Shown here piece after piece: positions 52,233-61,134 of a stretch of DNA of 64,000 bases (the stretch's first letter is position 1; each line of letters opens with the position of its first letter). The stretch is from Thermogladius sp023256015 (GTDB taxonomy: Archaea > Thermoproteota > Thermoprotei_A > Sulfolobales > Desulfurococcaceae), in NCBI RefSeq assembly GCF_051131135.1, contig NZ_CP151274.1:992001-1056000 (forward strand), written 5' to 3'. A program made the translations under genes and the position numbers. A model generated the notes under the pieces. It saw only the letters and a list, made by a program, of their open reading frames with translations, had not been told where the DNA came from and ran no database searches.

Positions 52233-53168
52233 GGCGGAATATACCTTGTCGGCTACGTAGTTCAAGAGCACCTTCTTGTCCACTAGCGAGAGGAGCTTCC
52301 TCGACAGGGGGATGCTCACCTTGGCGCCGCTGGCGTACATGTGCCCTCCCCCACCCAGCTTCACCGCGACCCTTCTAACGTCTACGCTCCTACTCCTCAG
52401 GCTCAGCTTCCCGTCGGCCGATGCTATCACGGCGACGTCGGCGCCGTACCTGGAGAGCAGGTAGGCTGCGAGGAAGCTGTTCTCGACATCGCTATTCTCG
52501 TAAGCCGCGACCACGCGGATACCGTCCGCCTCTCTAACGACAATGCTCTCTACGCTGGACAGGGCCCTGAGCTCCCCGTCCACTGCTTCCTCCACTTTTT
52601 CAGTGAAGCTACTAGTCCAGGCCCTCCCCTTAAAGACCTCCCTCATGACCTTCAACCTCCACGAGTCGCTGTCGCCCCTCCTGATGAGCCTGAGGTACCA
52701 GCCCCCCCTCCAGTGGTCGAACGTCCACAAGTCCCCGGCGCAGACGCCCGGGACGAGTTCCTCGGCTATCTCCCTGTTCACCCTCCCCGCGGCGTAGTAC
52801 CTGTAAACGACGCCGGTCGCGCACGTCGACGTGTCGAGGTATAGCTTGACGCCGACCCCACGTATCGCTGCCACCCACTCGCCATCCCACAGGTGGTGGT
52901 CGTACCACTCCACGCTCACACCTTTCGCTGCGAGCTCTCTGATCGAGCCTACTAGCTCGGGGAAACCGCCTGGGTTGACGCCGAGGTCTATCACTACCAG
53001 CTTCTCCACCTCCTTGATCTTGCCGAGTTTTTCGCCGAGTAGTCTGTGCAGTTTGTAGGGCTCGGTGAAGTAGACGTACCTAGGCCACTCCCCTGAAGCC
53101 AGCGCGTAGACGCCGGCCCCCGCTACACCGTCCATGTCTGTGTGCGTTATGACGGCGTACTCGGCCAC
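52224..53168 (-). CDS. DHH-family phosphoesterase
   Basis: 314 aa, GTG start. Motifs: ITHTDMDGVAG (D-x-D-G), VVIDLGV, EWYDHHLWDG (DHH) and C-terminal DHHA1 GGGGHMYASGA. Similar to archaeal DHH phosphodiesterases such as NrnA-like nanoRNases or GAN-like proteins; it lacks an RNA-binding S1 domain. Possible 5'-3' exonuclease or nanoRNase. Confidence 0.85.
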   Translation of the reverse strand: MAEYAVITHTDMDGVAGAGVYALASGEWPRYVYFTEPYKLHRLLGEKLGKIKEVEKLVVIDLGVNPGGFPELVGSIRELAAKGVSVEWYDHHLWDGEWVAAIRGVGVKLYLDTSTCATGVVYRYYAAGRVNREIAEELVPGVCAGDLWTFDHWRGGWYLRLIRRGDSDSWRLKVMREVFKGRAWTSSFTEKVEEAVDGELRALSSVESIVVREADGIRVVAAYENSDVENSFLAAYLLSRYGADVAVIASADGKLSLRSRSVDVRRVAVKLGGGGHMYASGAKVSIPLSRKLLSLVDKKVLLNYVADKVYSALV

Positions 53169-53229
53169 TATAAACCACGCTCTCTTAACACTCTGATTAA
53201 AGGGTGTTTTTAAAAGGTGCGATGTCCGC

Positions 53230-53853
53230 TCACGGAGGTTTAGGCAGAATCTTGTTGTAGAAGTCCGCGAAGTCCCTGAGGAACCTACTAGGCTGGTCTA
53301 GGTACAGCGCGTGGCCCGCGCCCTCGTAGACCACTAGCTCCCCTCCCGCGGCTGAGGCGAAGTCCCTCAACTCAGCGTAGTCGACTACGTCGTCTCTCTC
53401 CCCGTAGAAGATCCTCATTCTCACCTTCATTCTCCTGAAGGCGTCTACAAACTCCCCCGCCCCGACTGGCGCAACTAGTAGAAGACCCGCGACAGGGTTT
53501 GACGTGGCGTACCTCAGGGCGATGTAACCGCCGAGGCTCGCCCCTACGACTAGGGGCGGGACTTCGCCGAAGAACGCCTTGTAGGCGCTCTTGGCAAACT
53601 CCACGTTCTCCACGGGGCTCCTGGTGTGTTTGATGCACTTCGAGACCCTACCGTACGGCATGTCTACTGCGATGTAGGGGATCCTCCTCCCGTCGAGTTC
53701 GCCTAGGAGCCCTATGTCCCTCCAGGCATCGCTAGTGAAGCTGTACCCGTGTAGGAGTAGGACTGGTATGCCTGGCCTCTGCTCGTATATCACCCTGCAC
53801 CTGTTGTCCCCGTAGCCGTAGAGGTCCTCGCGCATTTGCCTCACATTTTCCAT
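53230..53853 (-). CDS. Alpha/beta-hydrolase
   Basis: 207 aa, ATG 53853 (ATG 53835 also possible). LLLHGYSFTSDAW (oxyanion loop), VVGASLGGY with nucleophile Ser106, YGERDDVVDY (Asp) and GAGHALYLD with His181. Small serine esterase/acyl hydrolase; the substrate is unknown. No signal peptide. Confidence 0.85.
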   Translation of the reverse strand: MENVRQMREDLYGYGDNRCRVIYEQRPGIPVLLLHGYSFTSDAWRDIGLLGELDGRRIPYIAVDMPYGRVSKCIKHTRSPVENVEFAKSAYKAFFGEVPPLVVGASLGGYIALRYATSNPVAGLLLVAPVGAGEFVDAFRRMKVRMRIFYGERDDVVDYAELRDFASAAGGELVVYEGAGHALYLDQPSRFLRDFADFYNKILPKPP

Positions 53854-53930
53854 TTTTAGCTCACTGGGGTAATATCCCTATCCGTTACATCAAGTTTAAT
53901 AGTCTCCAGGGGGATTAGTTAGCCAGGGCT

Positions 53931-54599
53931 TTGCTGAAGGTCAGGGTGCTAGATCACCCGTACATACAGGTAGTCCTCACCACTCTAAGAGACAAGAGCA
54001 TCAGGCAGATAGAGTTCAGGAAGGCCATGGTAAGGCTCGGCAGGGCCATGGGCTTTGAGATAACGAGAGACCTAGATTTGGAGCGCGTGGAGGTCGAGAC
54101 ACCACTAGGCGTCAAGACGGGGGGTGTCAGGTTCAAGGACATGGACAAGGTGGTGATAATAACCGTTTTGAGAGCAGGCATGCCTATGACGGAGGGGCTG
54201 ATAAAGATCTTCTACAACGCTAGGCAAGGTGTAGTCTCTGCGAGGAGGGTGGAGGAGAAGGGGATGCACCCGGACAAAACCTTCGACGTCGAGATCACGT
54301 ACGTGAGGCTGCCGAAAATAAGTAGTGAGGACACCGTCATCATAGTGGACCCTATGCTGGCTACGGGCTCGACGATCAGGGAGGTCCTCAAGATAGTGCT
54401 GTCCAAGAGCAGGCCCCGGAAGGTCTTCGTCGTGGGAGCCATAGCTACACCGCTCGCGATCGACAGGGTTAGAGAGGTGGTCGAGGAGTACAACCTGGAC
54501 GCCACGATCTACACAGCGGCGGTCGACCCCACAGTCAACGAGAAGGGCTATATAGTCCCCGGCCTAGGTGATGCAGGGGACAGGGCATTCGGAGAGTGA
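53931..54599 (+). CDS. upp: Uracil phosphoribosyltransferase
   Basis: 222 aa, TTG start. TVLRAGMPMTEGL, PRPP loop IIVDPMLATGST and C-terminal uracil site GYIVPGLGDAGDRAFG are diagnostic. It makes UMP from uracil and PRPP. The HAD gene begins inside its last codons. Confidence 0.95.
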   Translation: MLKVRVLDHPYIQVVLTTLRDKSIRQIEFRKAMVRLGRAMGFEITRDLDLERVEVETPLGVKTGGVRFKDMDKVVIITVLRAGMPMTEGLIKIFYNARQGVVSARRVEEKGMHPDKTFDVEITYVRLPKISSEDTVIIVDPMLATGSTIREVLKIVLSKSRPRKVFVVGAIATPLAIDRVREVVEEYNLDATIYTAAVDPTVNEKGYIVPGLGDAGDRAFGE

Positions 54600-55320
54600 G
54601 CCTGACCGGGTCAGAGCGCTGGTGGAGACTCGTTTGGTGGATAGGGCTCTCGTGTTCGACTACGACGGGGTACTGGCGGAGATAGGGAGAGACTTCCCCC
54701 TGCCCTGGGTGCAGGGCGTTCTCCGAGAGCTGAAGAGGAAGTACAGGCTGCTGATCGCCTCTACGAGGAGCACGGGTTTCCTGGTCGAGCAAGTCCCCTC
54801 TGCCGACGCGTACATCGGGGTTAACGGCCTCGAGGTCCTCGCGGGGGGCTACCTCGTGTACCCCTTGGGGGCTCTCGACGAGCGCAGGTCTAGAGACGTC
54901 GAGGAGCTGTACAAGAGGCTGAGGGAACCTTGCCTCCGGGTAGAGCTGAAGAAGAGCCTTCTAGGGAGGGCTCTCGGGCTGGGGGTCGGGTGGAGGAGGT
55001 GCCCCGGTAAGCCGGCGGACGTCGTCGCGGTCGAGGAGGAGTCTGAAAAGAGGGGGCTCTTCGTGTTCAAGTACCAGCGCCCGTTCATAGAGGTCTACGT
55101 AGCTGAGACGAGCAAGGCCGTAGGGTTGAGGGTTGCCAGGGCGCTTCTCGGAGTCTCAGAGGTCTACTTCTTCGGGGACAGCGAGAGCGACATAGAGGTG
55201 TTCGGCGAGGTCGAGCACCCCGTCTTCGTCAGAAACGAGTACAACCGCCACCTGAGCCCGCCAGGTGTCGTGGAGGTCTGGCAACAGGACCTGCCCGCGT
55301 TCTTGAAGAGACTGCTCTAG
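54571..55320 (+). CDS. HAD phosphatase, trehalose-6-phosphatase-like fold
   Basis: About 249 aa from ATG 54571, overlapping upp by 29 bases; a start further in cannot be excluded. Motif I is VFDYDGVLAEIGRDFPLP, motif II is IASTRSTG, then KYQRPFIEVYVAETSKAVGLRVA and motif IV FFGDSESDIEVF. This is type IIB HAD with a C2 cap, like trehalose-phosphate or sugar-phosphate phosphatases. Sugar substrate is inferred; the convergent phosphohexomutase fits sugar-phosphate metabolism. Confidence 0.75.
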   Translation: MQGTGHSESEPDRVRALVETRLVDRALVFDYDGVLAEIGRDFPLPWVQGVLRELKRKYRLLIASTRSTGFLVEQVPSADAYIGVNGLEVLAGGYLVYPLGALDERRSRDVEELYKRLREPCLRVELKKSLLGRALGLGVGWRRCPGKPADVVAVEEESEKRGLFVFKYQRPFIEVYVAETSKAVGLRVARALLGVSEVYFFGDSESDIEVFGEVEHPVFVRNEYNRHLSPPGVVEVWQQDLPAFLKRLL

Positions 55321-56714
55321 CCCACCGTCACTTCCTCGACTACAGCAGAGTACTCTTTTACCGTTCTCCCCACCTCCGACTCTACGGTCTCCACCATCGT
55401 CCTGAGCTTGTCTCTCGACGGGGCCTCTATGTAGAACCTTATCTTAGGCTCTGTACCGCTACGCCTTACTAGGAACCAAGAGCCGTCGTCGTAGTCGTAC
55501 CTGTACCCGTCTATGAGGGTCTCCCTCAAGGGCTCCCCGAACTTGTTCCTGAGGTTCTCGGCCAGCCTGCGGTAGACGGCGTCCAGCTTCTCCTCTGGCT
55601 TCAACTTGTAGCTCCTCCTGTCCCACGGGTACTCCTTAATCCCCCTGTCCTTCAGCACCTCGGCGAACCTCTTGCCCTCCTCTACTACAACCCTGCTTAT
55701 CAGAGCGGCCTGTAGCACGCCGTCGACCCACGGCCCCCACCTGGGGTAGATGAGCTTCCAGGGCTCGGCCGCTATCACAACGCCGGGGTCCTCCTTCACT
55801 CTCTCGTGAGTCTTGCCAAGCAGGTACCTCTCTACGCCGAGCCCGTGCCTCTCGGCGACCTCGTCCACCACCCGTCCAGTGTCCACGCTCACGACCACCC
55901 TCCCCTTCGAGCCTCCGCCCAGCTCGTCGATGAAGAAGGCTATGACCCTGTCCTGCTTTATGAAGCCCTCTACTGGGTCGAGTACCGCTAGCCTGTCGGC
56001 GTCTCCGTCGTGTGCGAGGACGGCCGCCGGCTTAACGCTGGAGTAGAGGCCTATGTAAGACTCGAGGACGTCTTTCCTCGGCTCGGGCGTCCTCACGGGG
56101 AAGAAGCCGTCCGGGTTGGCGTTGACCGTGAGTGGGGTGGCTCCCATCATCCTGAGAAGAGTGGGCGTCACATGGCCGGCGGCCCCGTTTGCCAGGTCGA
56201 CAACTAGTACGGGCCTCCAGGCTACCCTCCGCGGGCGCGCCAACTCGTAGAGGTCCTCGACGTAGTCGTCCACGAGGCCCGGCTCCGTGTAGAACCTACC
56301 CGCCTCGCTCCACCCCAGGGGTGTTACGGCCTTGTTGAAGACTGCCTCCTCGACCTCTTTTTCCAGCCCCCTGACGAACTCAAAGCCTTCCGGGTCGTAG
56401 AACTTGAGCCCGTTGTACTCCGGGGGGTTGTGGCTAGCAGTTACGCTGACGCCGACCCCCCTCCCCCCCTTAGCCGCGTAAGCCGCGACGGGCGTGGGTG
56501 CTAAGCCGACTAAGTAGACGTCCACCCCTCCCGCCATAAGGCCTGCAGCCGTAGCGAGTGTTAGGACATGACTTGTCGTCCTGGAGTCGTGGACGATAAA
56601 CGCCTCGCGGGAAAGCCCCAGCCTCGAGACTGCTAGCCCTATCCTGTAGCACAGGACAGGGTCTATCTCGCCGGGGTACCGTAACCTAATGCCGGCAGTG
56701 CCGAAGAGCCTCAA
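55317..56714 (-). CDS. Phosphomannomutase/phosphoglucomutase
   Basis: 465 aa from TTG 56714, giving MRLFGTAGIR, with GGGG six bases upstream and a TATA box at 56748-56754. The open frame to 56822 would cross that box. Catalytic serine loop VTASHNPPEYNGLKFY, metal loop AHDGDADRLAV, sugar-binding loop AEPWKLIYP and phosphate loop RRSGTEPKIRFYIEA are present. It interconverts hexose 1- and 6-phosphates for sugar nucleotide or glycogen metabolism. Confidence 0.92.
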   Translation of the reverse strand: MRLFGTAGIRLRYPGEIDPVLCYRIGLAVSRLGLSREAFIVHDSRTTSHVLTLATAAGLMAGGVDVYLVGLAPTPVAAYAAKGGRGVGVSVTASHNPPEYNGLKFYDPEGFEFVRGLEKEVEEAVFNKAVTPLGWSEAGRFYTEPGLVDDYVEDLYELARPRRVAWRPVLVVDLANGAAGHVTPTLLRMMGATPLTVNANPDGFFPVRTPEPRKDVLESYIGLYSSVKPAAVLAHDGDADRLAVLDPVEGFIKQDRVIAFFIDELGGGSKGRVVVSVDTGRVVDEVAERHGLGVERYLLGKTHERVKEDPGVVIAAEPWKLIYPRWGPWVDGVLQAALISRVVVEEGKRFAEVLKDRGIKEYPWDRRSYKLKPEEKLDAVYRRLAENLRNKFGEPLRETLIDGYRYDYDDGSWFLVRRSGTEPKIRFYIEAPSRDKLRTMVETVESEVGRTVKEYSAVVEEVTVG

Positions 56715-56747
56715 ACCAAACCCCGGTTTAAGCAATAGTATACCACG

Positions 56748-56754
56748 ATATATA
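56748..56754 (-). promoter_or_regulatory. TATA box of phosphohexomutase gene
   Basis: TATATAT read on either strand, about 34-40 bases before the TTG at 56714; supports the short start. Confidence 0.5.
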
Positions 56755-56843
56755 CCTGTTTTTTGTATCACGTTCTGACAACCACCCCATATACGCGGCC
56801 AACCCCCCATACCCTTGATCACGGGAAGGGGGGAGGGGGGAAA

Positions 56844-56853
56844 CCTTTAAAAG
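56844..56853 (+). promoter_or_regulatory. TATA box of pyruvoyl decarboxylase gene
   Basis: CCTTTAAAAG is about 25-30 bases upstream of the GTG at 56876, which could then be leaderless. A G-rich run (56823-56840) lies just upstream. Confidence 0.45.
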
Positions 56854-56890
56854 CCCCCAGGGGGGGAGTTATTTAGTGGGTGATTCAGGG

Positions 56891-57274
56891 ATGAGTGTTT
56901 ACGTAGAGAGTTTGAAAAAGAAGGTAGTTGGGAAGCACGTTTACGGCGAGCTCTACGGCTGCGACCCAGATTTGTTGAGCGACCCCGTGTATTTGAGAAG
57001 GGTCGTCGAGGAGTCGGCTAGGGTGGGCAACTTCACGATCCTAGACGTGAAGACGTGGAAGATCGACCCGGGTGTCACAGTCTTCGCGGTGGTACTCGAG
57101 AGCCACATATCGATACACACGTGGCCCGAGTACTCCTTCGCCACGGTAGACGTGTACACGTGTGGGGAGAAGACCGACCCCCTGGCAGCCTTTAAGTACA
57201 TCGCGAAGGCCCTGAGAGCCGCGAGATACACGTTGCGGACGTCTTCGAGGGACTACGAGGAGGAGAATGAGTAG
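56891..57274 (+). CDS. speD: Pyruvoyl-dependent AdoMet/arginine decarboxylase
   Basis: 127 aa from ATG 56891, or 132 aa from GTG 56876. LESHISIHTWPEYSFATVDVYTCG carries the self-cleavage Glu-Ser site (Ser becomes the pyruvoyl group), the proton-donor His in SIHTWPE and the catalytic Cys in YTCG. The class I-b AdoMetDC family in Crenarchaeota also contains a true arginine decarboxylase of nearly identical fold. The sequence does not let me decide which. The product feeds polyamine synthesis. It overlaps the next gene by 8 bases. Confidence 0.85.
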   Translation: MSVYVESLKKKVVGKHVYGELYGCDPDLLSDPVYLRRVVEESARVGNFTILDVKTWKIDPGVTVFAVVLESHISIHTWPEYSFATVDVYTCGEKTDPLAAFKYIAKALRAARYTLRTSSRDYEEENE

Positions 57275-58340
57275 AGTCGTAGTGGTCGGCGGCGGCCCCG
57301 CCGGCCTCACGGTAGCGTCACTGATCAGGGACCGGGATGTACTGGTCTACGAGGAGCACCCCAGGTTCGGAGAGCCGCGTCACTGTACAAGCATCGTCGG
57401 CCATTACACCGCGAGCTTTTTTGCCAAACTTTTAACACCCAGGGTCGTTAAACGGGGCTACAAGAGGTTCCTGTTCCACACCAGGCTAGGGAGCTACCTG
57501 GTGGAGTTTAGTAGAGAGGTCGCCTTCTACCTCGAGAGACCGCTACTCGAGGAGAAGCTAGCCGATAAGGCGAGCGGGCTCGGCCACAGCCTCCAGACGG
57601 GGGTGAGGGCTAAGCCGCTAGACACGTACAGCGTGAGGGCGGGTGATGGCATTGTACGCTTCGACAGGCTCGTTGTAGCCGACGGCTCTACGAGCGAGTT
57701 CTTCAGGTTCTTCAACGGGAGGAGACGGGAGTACTTGTATGGCCTACAGGCACTCGTTGAACACGAGGGAGGCGAGGACACAATACACGTAGAGTATAGC
57801 GTAGGCGGCGCGCTGTTCTCCTGGTTCGCGCCGATAGGCGACGGCCTCGGCTTAGCGGGGTACCTGACCGAGAAGCACGTCGGAAACCCCAGGTCTGCCG
57901 TCAAGAAGGTGCTCGGCGTTGCTGGGGTAGAGTACAGGAGGCTGCTGGGCTTCTTCGGAGGGGTGGTGGTCAAGCCGGGGCAATTGTCTAGGCCTCACAT
58001 ACGTGGTAGGGTCTTCTTTACAGGGGACGCCCTCGGACTGGTGAAGCCGTTCACCTACGGGGGTCTTTACTACGTCGCCAGGCTGGCTAGGGTTCTCGTC
58101 GAGTCGCTTGAGAACCCGGCGACTTACGAGAGGGAGGTCAAGAGGCTAGCGCGTCTGAACTCGCTGGAGAGGGGGTTCTCGGGCATTGGAGTACCAGAGC
58201 TAGCACCGCCTATATTAAAAGTCGTAAGCTCTAGCGGGTTGTTCAACCCCCTCGACTACGACGAGCACTTCAGGCTAATCCTGAAGACCGCTGCGTCGCC
58301 CCTCCTCGTCTACCTTACCCTCTTTAAAAGCGTCGCATAA
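57267..58340 (+). CDS. FAD-dependent oxidoreductase, geranylgeranyl reductase-like
   Basis: 357 aa, ATG start. VVVVGGGPAGLTVASLI (Rossmann FAD site), EEHPRFGEPRHCTSIVG (the family Cys motif), FDRLVVADGSTS, WFAPIGDGLGLAGYL and FFTGDALGLVKPFTYGGLYY. Shorter than the relative at 50329 (357 against 455 aa), lacking part of the C-terminal helical region. Substrate unknown, perhaps isoprenoid lipid. Its last 66 bases overlap the convergent maturation protease. Confidence 0.8.
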   Translation: MSRVVVVGGGPAGLTVASLIRDRDVLVYEEHPRFGEPRHCTSIVGHYTASFFAKLLTPRVVKRGYKRFLFHTRLGSYLVEFSREVAFYLERPLLEEKLADKASGLGHSLQTGVRAKPLDTYSVRAGDGIVRFDRLVVADGSTSEFFRFFNGRRREYLYGLQALVEHEGGEDTIHVEYSVGGALFSWFAPIGDGLGLAGYLTEKHVGNPRSAVKKVLGVAGVEYRRLLGFFGGVVVKPGQLSRPHIRGRVFFTGDALGLVKPFTYGGLYYVARLARVLVESLENPATYEREVKRLARLNSLERGFSGIGVPELAPPILKVVSSSGLFNPLDYDEHFRLILKTAASPLLVYLTLFKSVA

Positions 58341-58744
58341 CGCTTTAGAGAGCGTCATGCCGGCCTCTAACACCCTTTGCGAGACCTCCAGGGACACGTC
58401 CAGATTCTTGACCGAGACCCCTATGATGAAGACCCTCTTTACAGCACCCTCTCTCACCAGCATGTCAACGAGCATCCTGAGGGGGAGACTATGCGTGGTG
58501 GGGATGCAGTACTCGGAGACCTTGTCCAGGTCTACTAGGACTACGTCCCCCTCGCCCAGCTTGTCCGAGTAGACCGCGTCCACCACCACCAGGTTCTCGG
58601 GCCTGGCCGATAAGATGTGTGAGAGGCAGTTCTCTAGGCCGTACTCGCAGGTTACATTGGGGACTCCACACTTGGAAAGCTCCTCGCACACGAGAAGCCC
58701 TATCCTGTCGTCTCCTCTCAGCGGGGACCCAACGCAGGCAACAA
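58275..58744 (-). CDS. hycI: HycI-type hydrogenase maturation protease, start codon problem
   Basis: The frame encodes LVACVGSPLRGDDRIG, VVVDAV and TTHSLPL, the Asp, Asp and His metal ligands of the HycI/HybD endopeptidases. GTG 58691 is the first usual start in this frame, but it lies after the first motif, so it cannot be right. Between the porB stop (58797-58799) and the motif there is no in-frame ATG, GTG or TTG. A ribosome site AAGGAG (58750-58755) followed by TTG (58742-58744) sits exactly where a start belongs, but one frame off; one extra G would restore MVACVGSP. So there is either a one-base deletion (true or in the sequence) or a non-standard start. Substrate: the MbhL tail. Confidence 0.7.
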
Positions 58745-58796
58745 GGCTACTCCTTAAATCGACCTTGTCTAAAAAACTCGTTCTACTCCTCGCCGT

Positions 58797-59864
58797 TCAC
58801 CTTGGGGCGTTACTGGCCTTCCTGAGCAGCTCCTCCCAGGCGGCGTCGACTAGCTCCTGCAGCTCCTTAACCAGGTGCTTGTTCTCGGGCTTCAGAAGGT
58901 GCCTGAACCTACCCTGCAGCTCGAGGTACTTCTCGATCGGCTGCTTCAGCTTGGGGTTCCTGGCGATGGCCAGGCTCCTGTCAGTGAGCAAGTAGCCTGT
59001 CTCGGGCGTCCACTCCCACAGCGGGAAGTAGCAGGTGTCGACAGCCCTCCTCGTCACCTCTAGTGTCAGCGCTGTGTCGTGCCTCCAACCCCTGTCGCAG
59101 CTGCTGAGGGCGTGTATGAAAGCGGGGCCCTTCACTTCTATACCCTTCCTCGCCTTCTTCATGAAGTCCATCCAGTGGGCCGGCGTCGCGGTCGCCACGT
59201 AGGGTATCCTGTGAGCCACCATTATCTCTGCTATGGGCTTCTTGTTCTCCATCTTACCCGGTAGCACGCTCCCGACGGGCGACGTCGTGGTCCAAGCGTA
59301 CTTGGGCGTGCCGCCGCTCCTCTGTATCCCGGTGTTCATGTACGCCTCGTTGTCGTAGAGTATGTAGAGGAAGTCGTGGCCCCTCTCAGCCGCACCGCTG
59401 AGGGCCTGGAAGCCGATGTCGAAGGTGCCGCCGTCGCCCGCGAAGACGACGACGTCGACGTGCTCGTAGGGCAGTCTCCCGGTCTTCTTCATGGCCTCTA
59501 CCGCGGCCGCTATACCGGAGGCTGTCGCCGCGGCGTTCTCGAACGCGTTGTGGATCCACGGGACAGCCCAACTGGTGTACGGGAAGATTGTGGTCGAGAC
59601 CTCGAGGCAGCCTGTTGCCGTGACGACTATAGTGGGGCCTCTGAAGGCGAAGCTCGCGAGCTTGACTACTATTGGGGCAGCGCAGCCAGCGCACAGCCTG
59701 TGGCCCGGCAGTAGAATAGGCCTTCTCGTCTCAGCTAGTTGCCTGAGGTTGAAGACCAGAGGCATCTCCACTTTTTGCCCGGGCTCGAACAGCCAGAGCT
59801 TGTACGCCGGCTCGCCCTTCTTGACGGGGAACTCGGGCAGGGTCTTTACGACCACGCCTACCAC
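58797..59864 (-). CDS. porB: 2-oxoacid (pyruvate) ferredoxin oxidoreductase beta subunit
   Basis: 355 aa, GTG start. HRLCAGCAAPIV and further Cys (ATGCLEV, SSCDRGW) for the 4Fe4S cluster; TPP site GDGGTFDIGFQALSGAAERG with YDNEAYMNTG. It oxidises pyruvate (or a related 2-oxoacid) to acetyl-CoA, CO2 and reduced ferredoxin. Fourth gene of the por operon, one base after porA. Confidence 0.93.
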   Translation of the reverse strand: MVGVVVKTLPEFPVKKGEPAYKLWLFEPGQKVEMPLVFNLRQLAETRRPILLPGHRLCAGCAAPIVVKLASFAFRGPTIVVTATGCLEVSTTIFPYTSWAVPWIHNAFENAAATASGIAAAVEAMKKTGRLPYEHVDVVVFAGDGGTFDIGFQALSGAAERGHDFLYILYDNEAYMNTGIQRSGGTPKYAWTTTSPVGSVLPGKMENKKPIAEIMVAHRIPYVATATPAHWMDFMKKARKGIEVKGPAFIHALSSCDRGWRHDTALTLEVTRRAVDTCYFPLWEWTPETGYLLTDRSLAIARNPKLKQPIEKYLELQGRFRHLLKPENKHLVKELQELVDAAWEELLRKASNAPR

Positions 59865-59865
59865 C

Positions 59866-61134
59866 TCACTCCCTCACGCCGAGGTGCCTGAGCTTGGGCT
59901 CGAACACCCCCTTCTCGAGCTCCTTGAACAACCCTCTTATCATCCCCTCGACGAGGTCCGGGACGAGGTCTCTACCGCCCAGCCCGTAGATGTAGTTGAC
60001 CAGCGCCGGCCTGCTCTTCAGGTCGTACAGGGCTGTATTGACCTCGAGGAATAGCGGGCCGTAGCTACCCGGGCTCACCCCCTTCTCCATTACCGCCACC
60101 ACTTTAGCGTTCTTCAACACCTCAGCGACCTCCTTGAACGGGAAGGGCCTGAACATCCTGAGCTTCACCAGACCCACCTTAAGGCCCTCCTTCCTCAGCC
60201 TCCTAACGACGCTCCTCACGGTCCCGACGCCGCTACCCATACCCACTAGGACCACGTCGGCGTCCTCCACCTCGAACGGGTCTAGTATACCGTCGCCGTA
60301 CCTCCTCCCAGTCAGCTTGAACCACTCCTCGTTGACCTCGCGTACTACCTCGGGGACGCTCTTCATTGCCTCCACCTGCTGGACCTTGTGCTCGAAGTAG
60401 TAGTCGTACAAGTCCAGGTTGCCGAAGCTCAGGGGCCTAGCTGGGTTGAGTGCGAGAGGTACCTCCTCGTCGAAGTAGTCGACCCTCACCTTGCTCACCT
60501 TCCTGTAGCCGTCGAGGAACTCGTGGACGACCTCGTCGGGGAGCATGTAGATGTTCTCGAGTGTGTGGCTGAGGAAGAAGCCGTCCAGGTTAACGGCCAC
60601 GGGCAAGAGCACCCTCTCGTCCTCGGCTATCTTGAAGGCCTGGATGGTGGTGTCGTAGGCCTCCTGTACGTTCTCGGCGAATAGCTGTATCCAGCCCGAG
60701 TCCCTCATGAGGTACGCGTCGCTGTGGTCGTTGTGTATGTTGATCGGGGCCGAGAGGGCCCTGTTGACTACTGCCATGACTATGGGTAGCCTCAGGGCAG
60801 ACGCGATGTACAGTATCTCCACCATGAGGGCGAGCCCCTGCGAGGAGGTCGCTGTGAAGGCCCTGGCGCCGGCGGCCGCGGCCCCGACGCAGGCGCTCAT
60901 AGCGGAGTGCTCCGACTCCACTGGGACGAACTCGGTCTTCACCTCGCCGTCCGCCACGAACTCCGAGAACTTCTCGACTATGATCGTCTGTGGTGTTATG
61001 GGGTACGCGGCGACGACGTCGACCAGGCTCTGCTTGACGGCGTAGGCCACGGCCTCGTCGCCGTTCACGGTCATCATGACCTGCTTCTCCAAGGGGGCTC
61101 GGGGTTTAACCACGGCCTGGGTCACGGCTACCAC
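59866..61134 (-). CDS. porA: 2-oxoacid (pyruvate) ferredoxin oxidoreductase alpha subunit
   Basis: 422 aa, GTG 61134 (internal ATG near 61077 possible). VVAAYPITPQTIIVEKFSEFVA (substrate/TPP pocket), FVPVESEHSAMSACVGAAAAGARAFTATSSQGL in sequence, and LVKLRMFRPFPFKEVAEVL. The combination and the NxHxDHSD segment are typical of pyruvate-type enzymes. Directly follows porD. Confidence 0.93.
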   Translation of the reverse strand: MVAVTQAVVKPRAPLEKQVMMTVNGDEAVAYAVKQSLVDVVAAYPITPQTIIVEKFSEFVADGEVKTEFVPVESEHSAMSACVGAAAAGARAFTATSSQGLALMVEILYIASALRLPIVMAVVNRALSAPINIHNDHSDAYLMRDSGWIQLFAENVQEAYDTTIQAFKIAEDERVLLPVAVNLDGFFLSHTLENIYMLPDEVVHEFLDGYRKVSKVRVDYFDEEVPLALNPARPLSFGNLDLYDYYFEHKVQQVEAMKSVPEVVREVNEEWFKLTGRRYGDGILDPFEVEDADVVLVGMGSGVGTVRSVVRRLRKEGLKVGLVKLRMFRPFPFKEVAEVLKNAKVVAVMEKGVSPGSYGPLFLEVNTALYDLKSRPALVNYIYGLGGRDLVPDLVEGMIRGLFKELEKGVFEPKLRHLGVRE

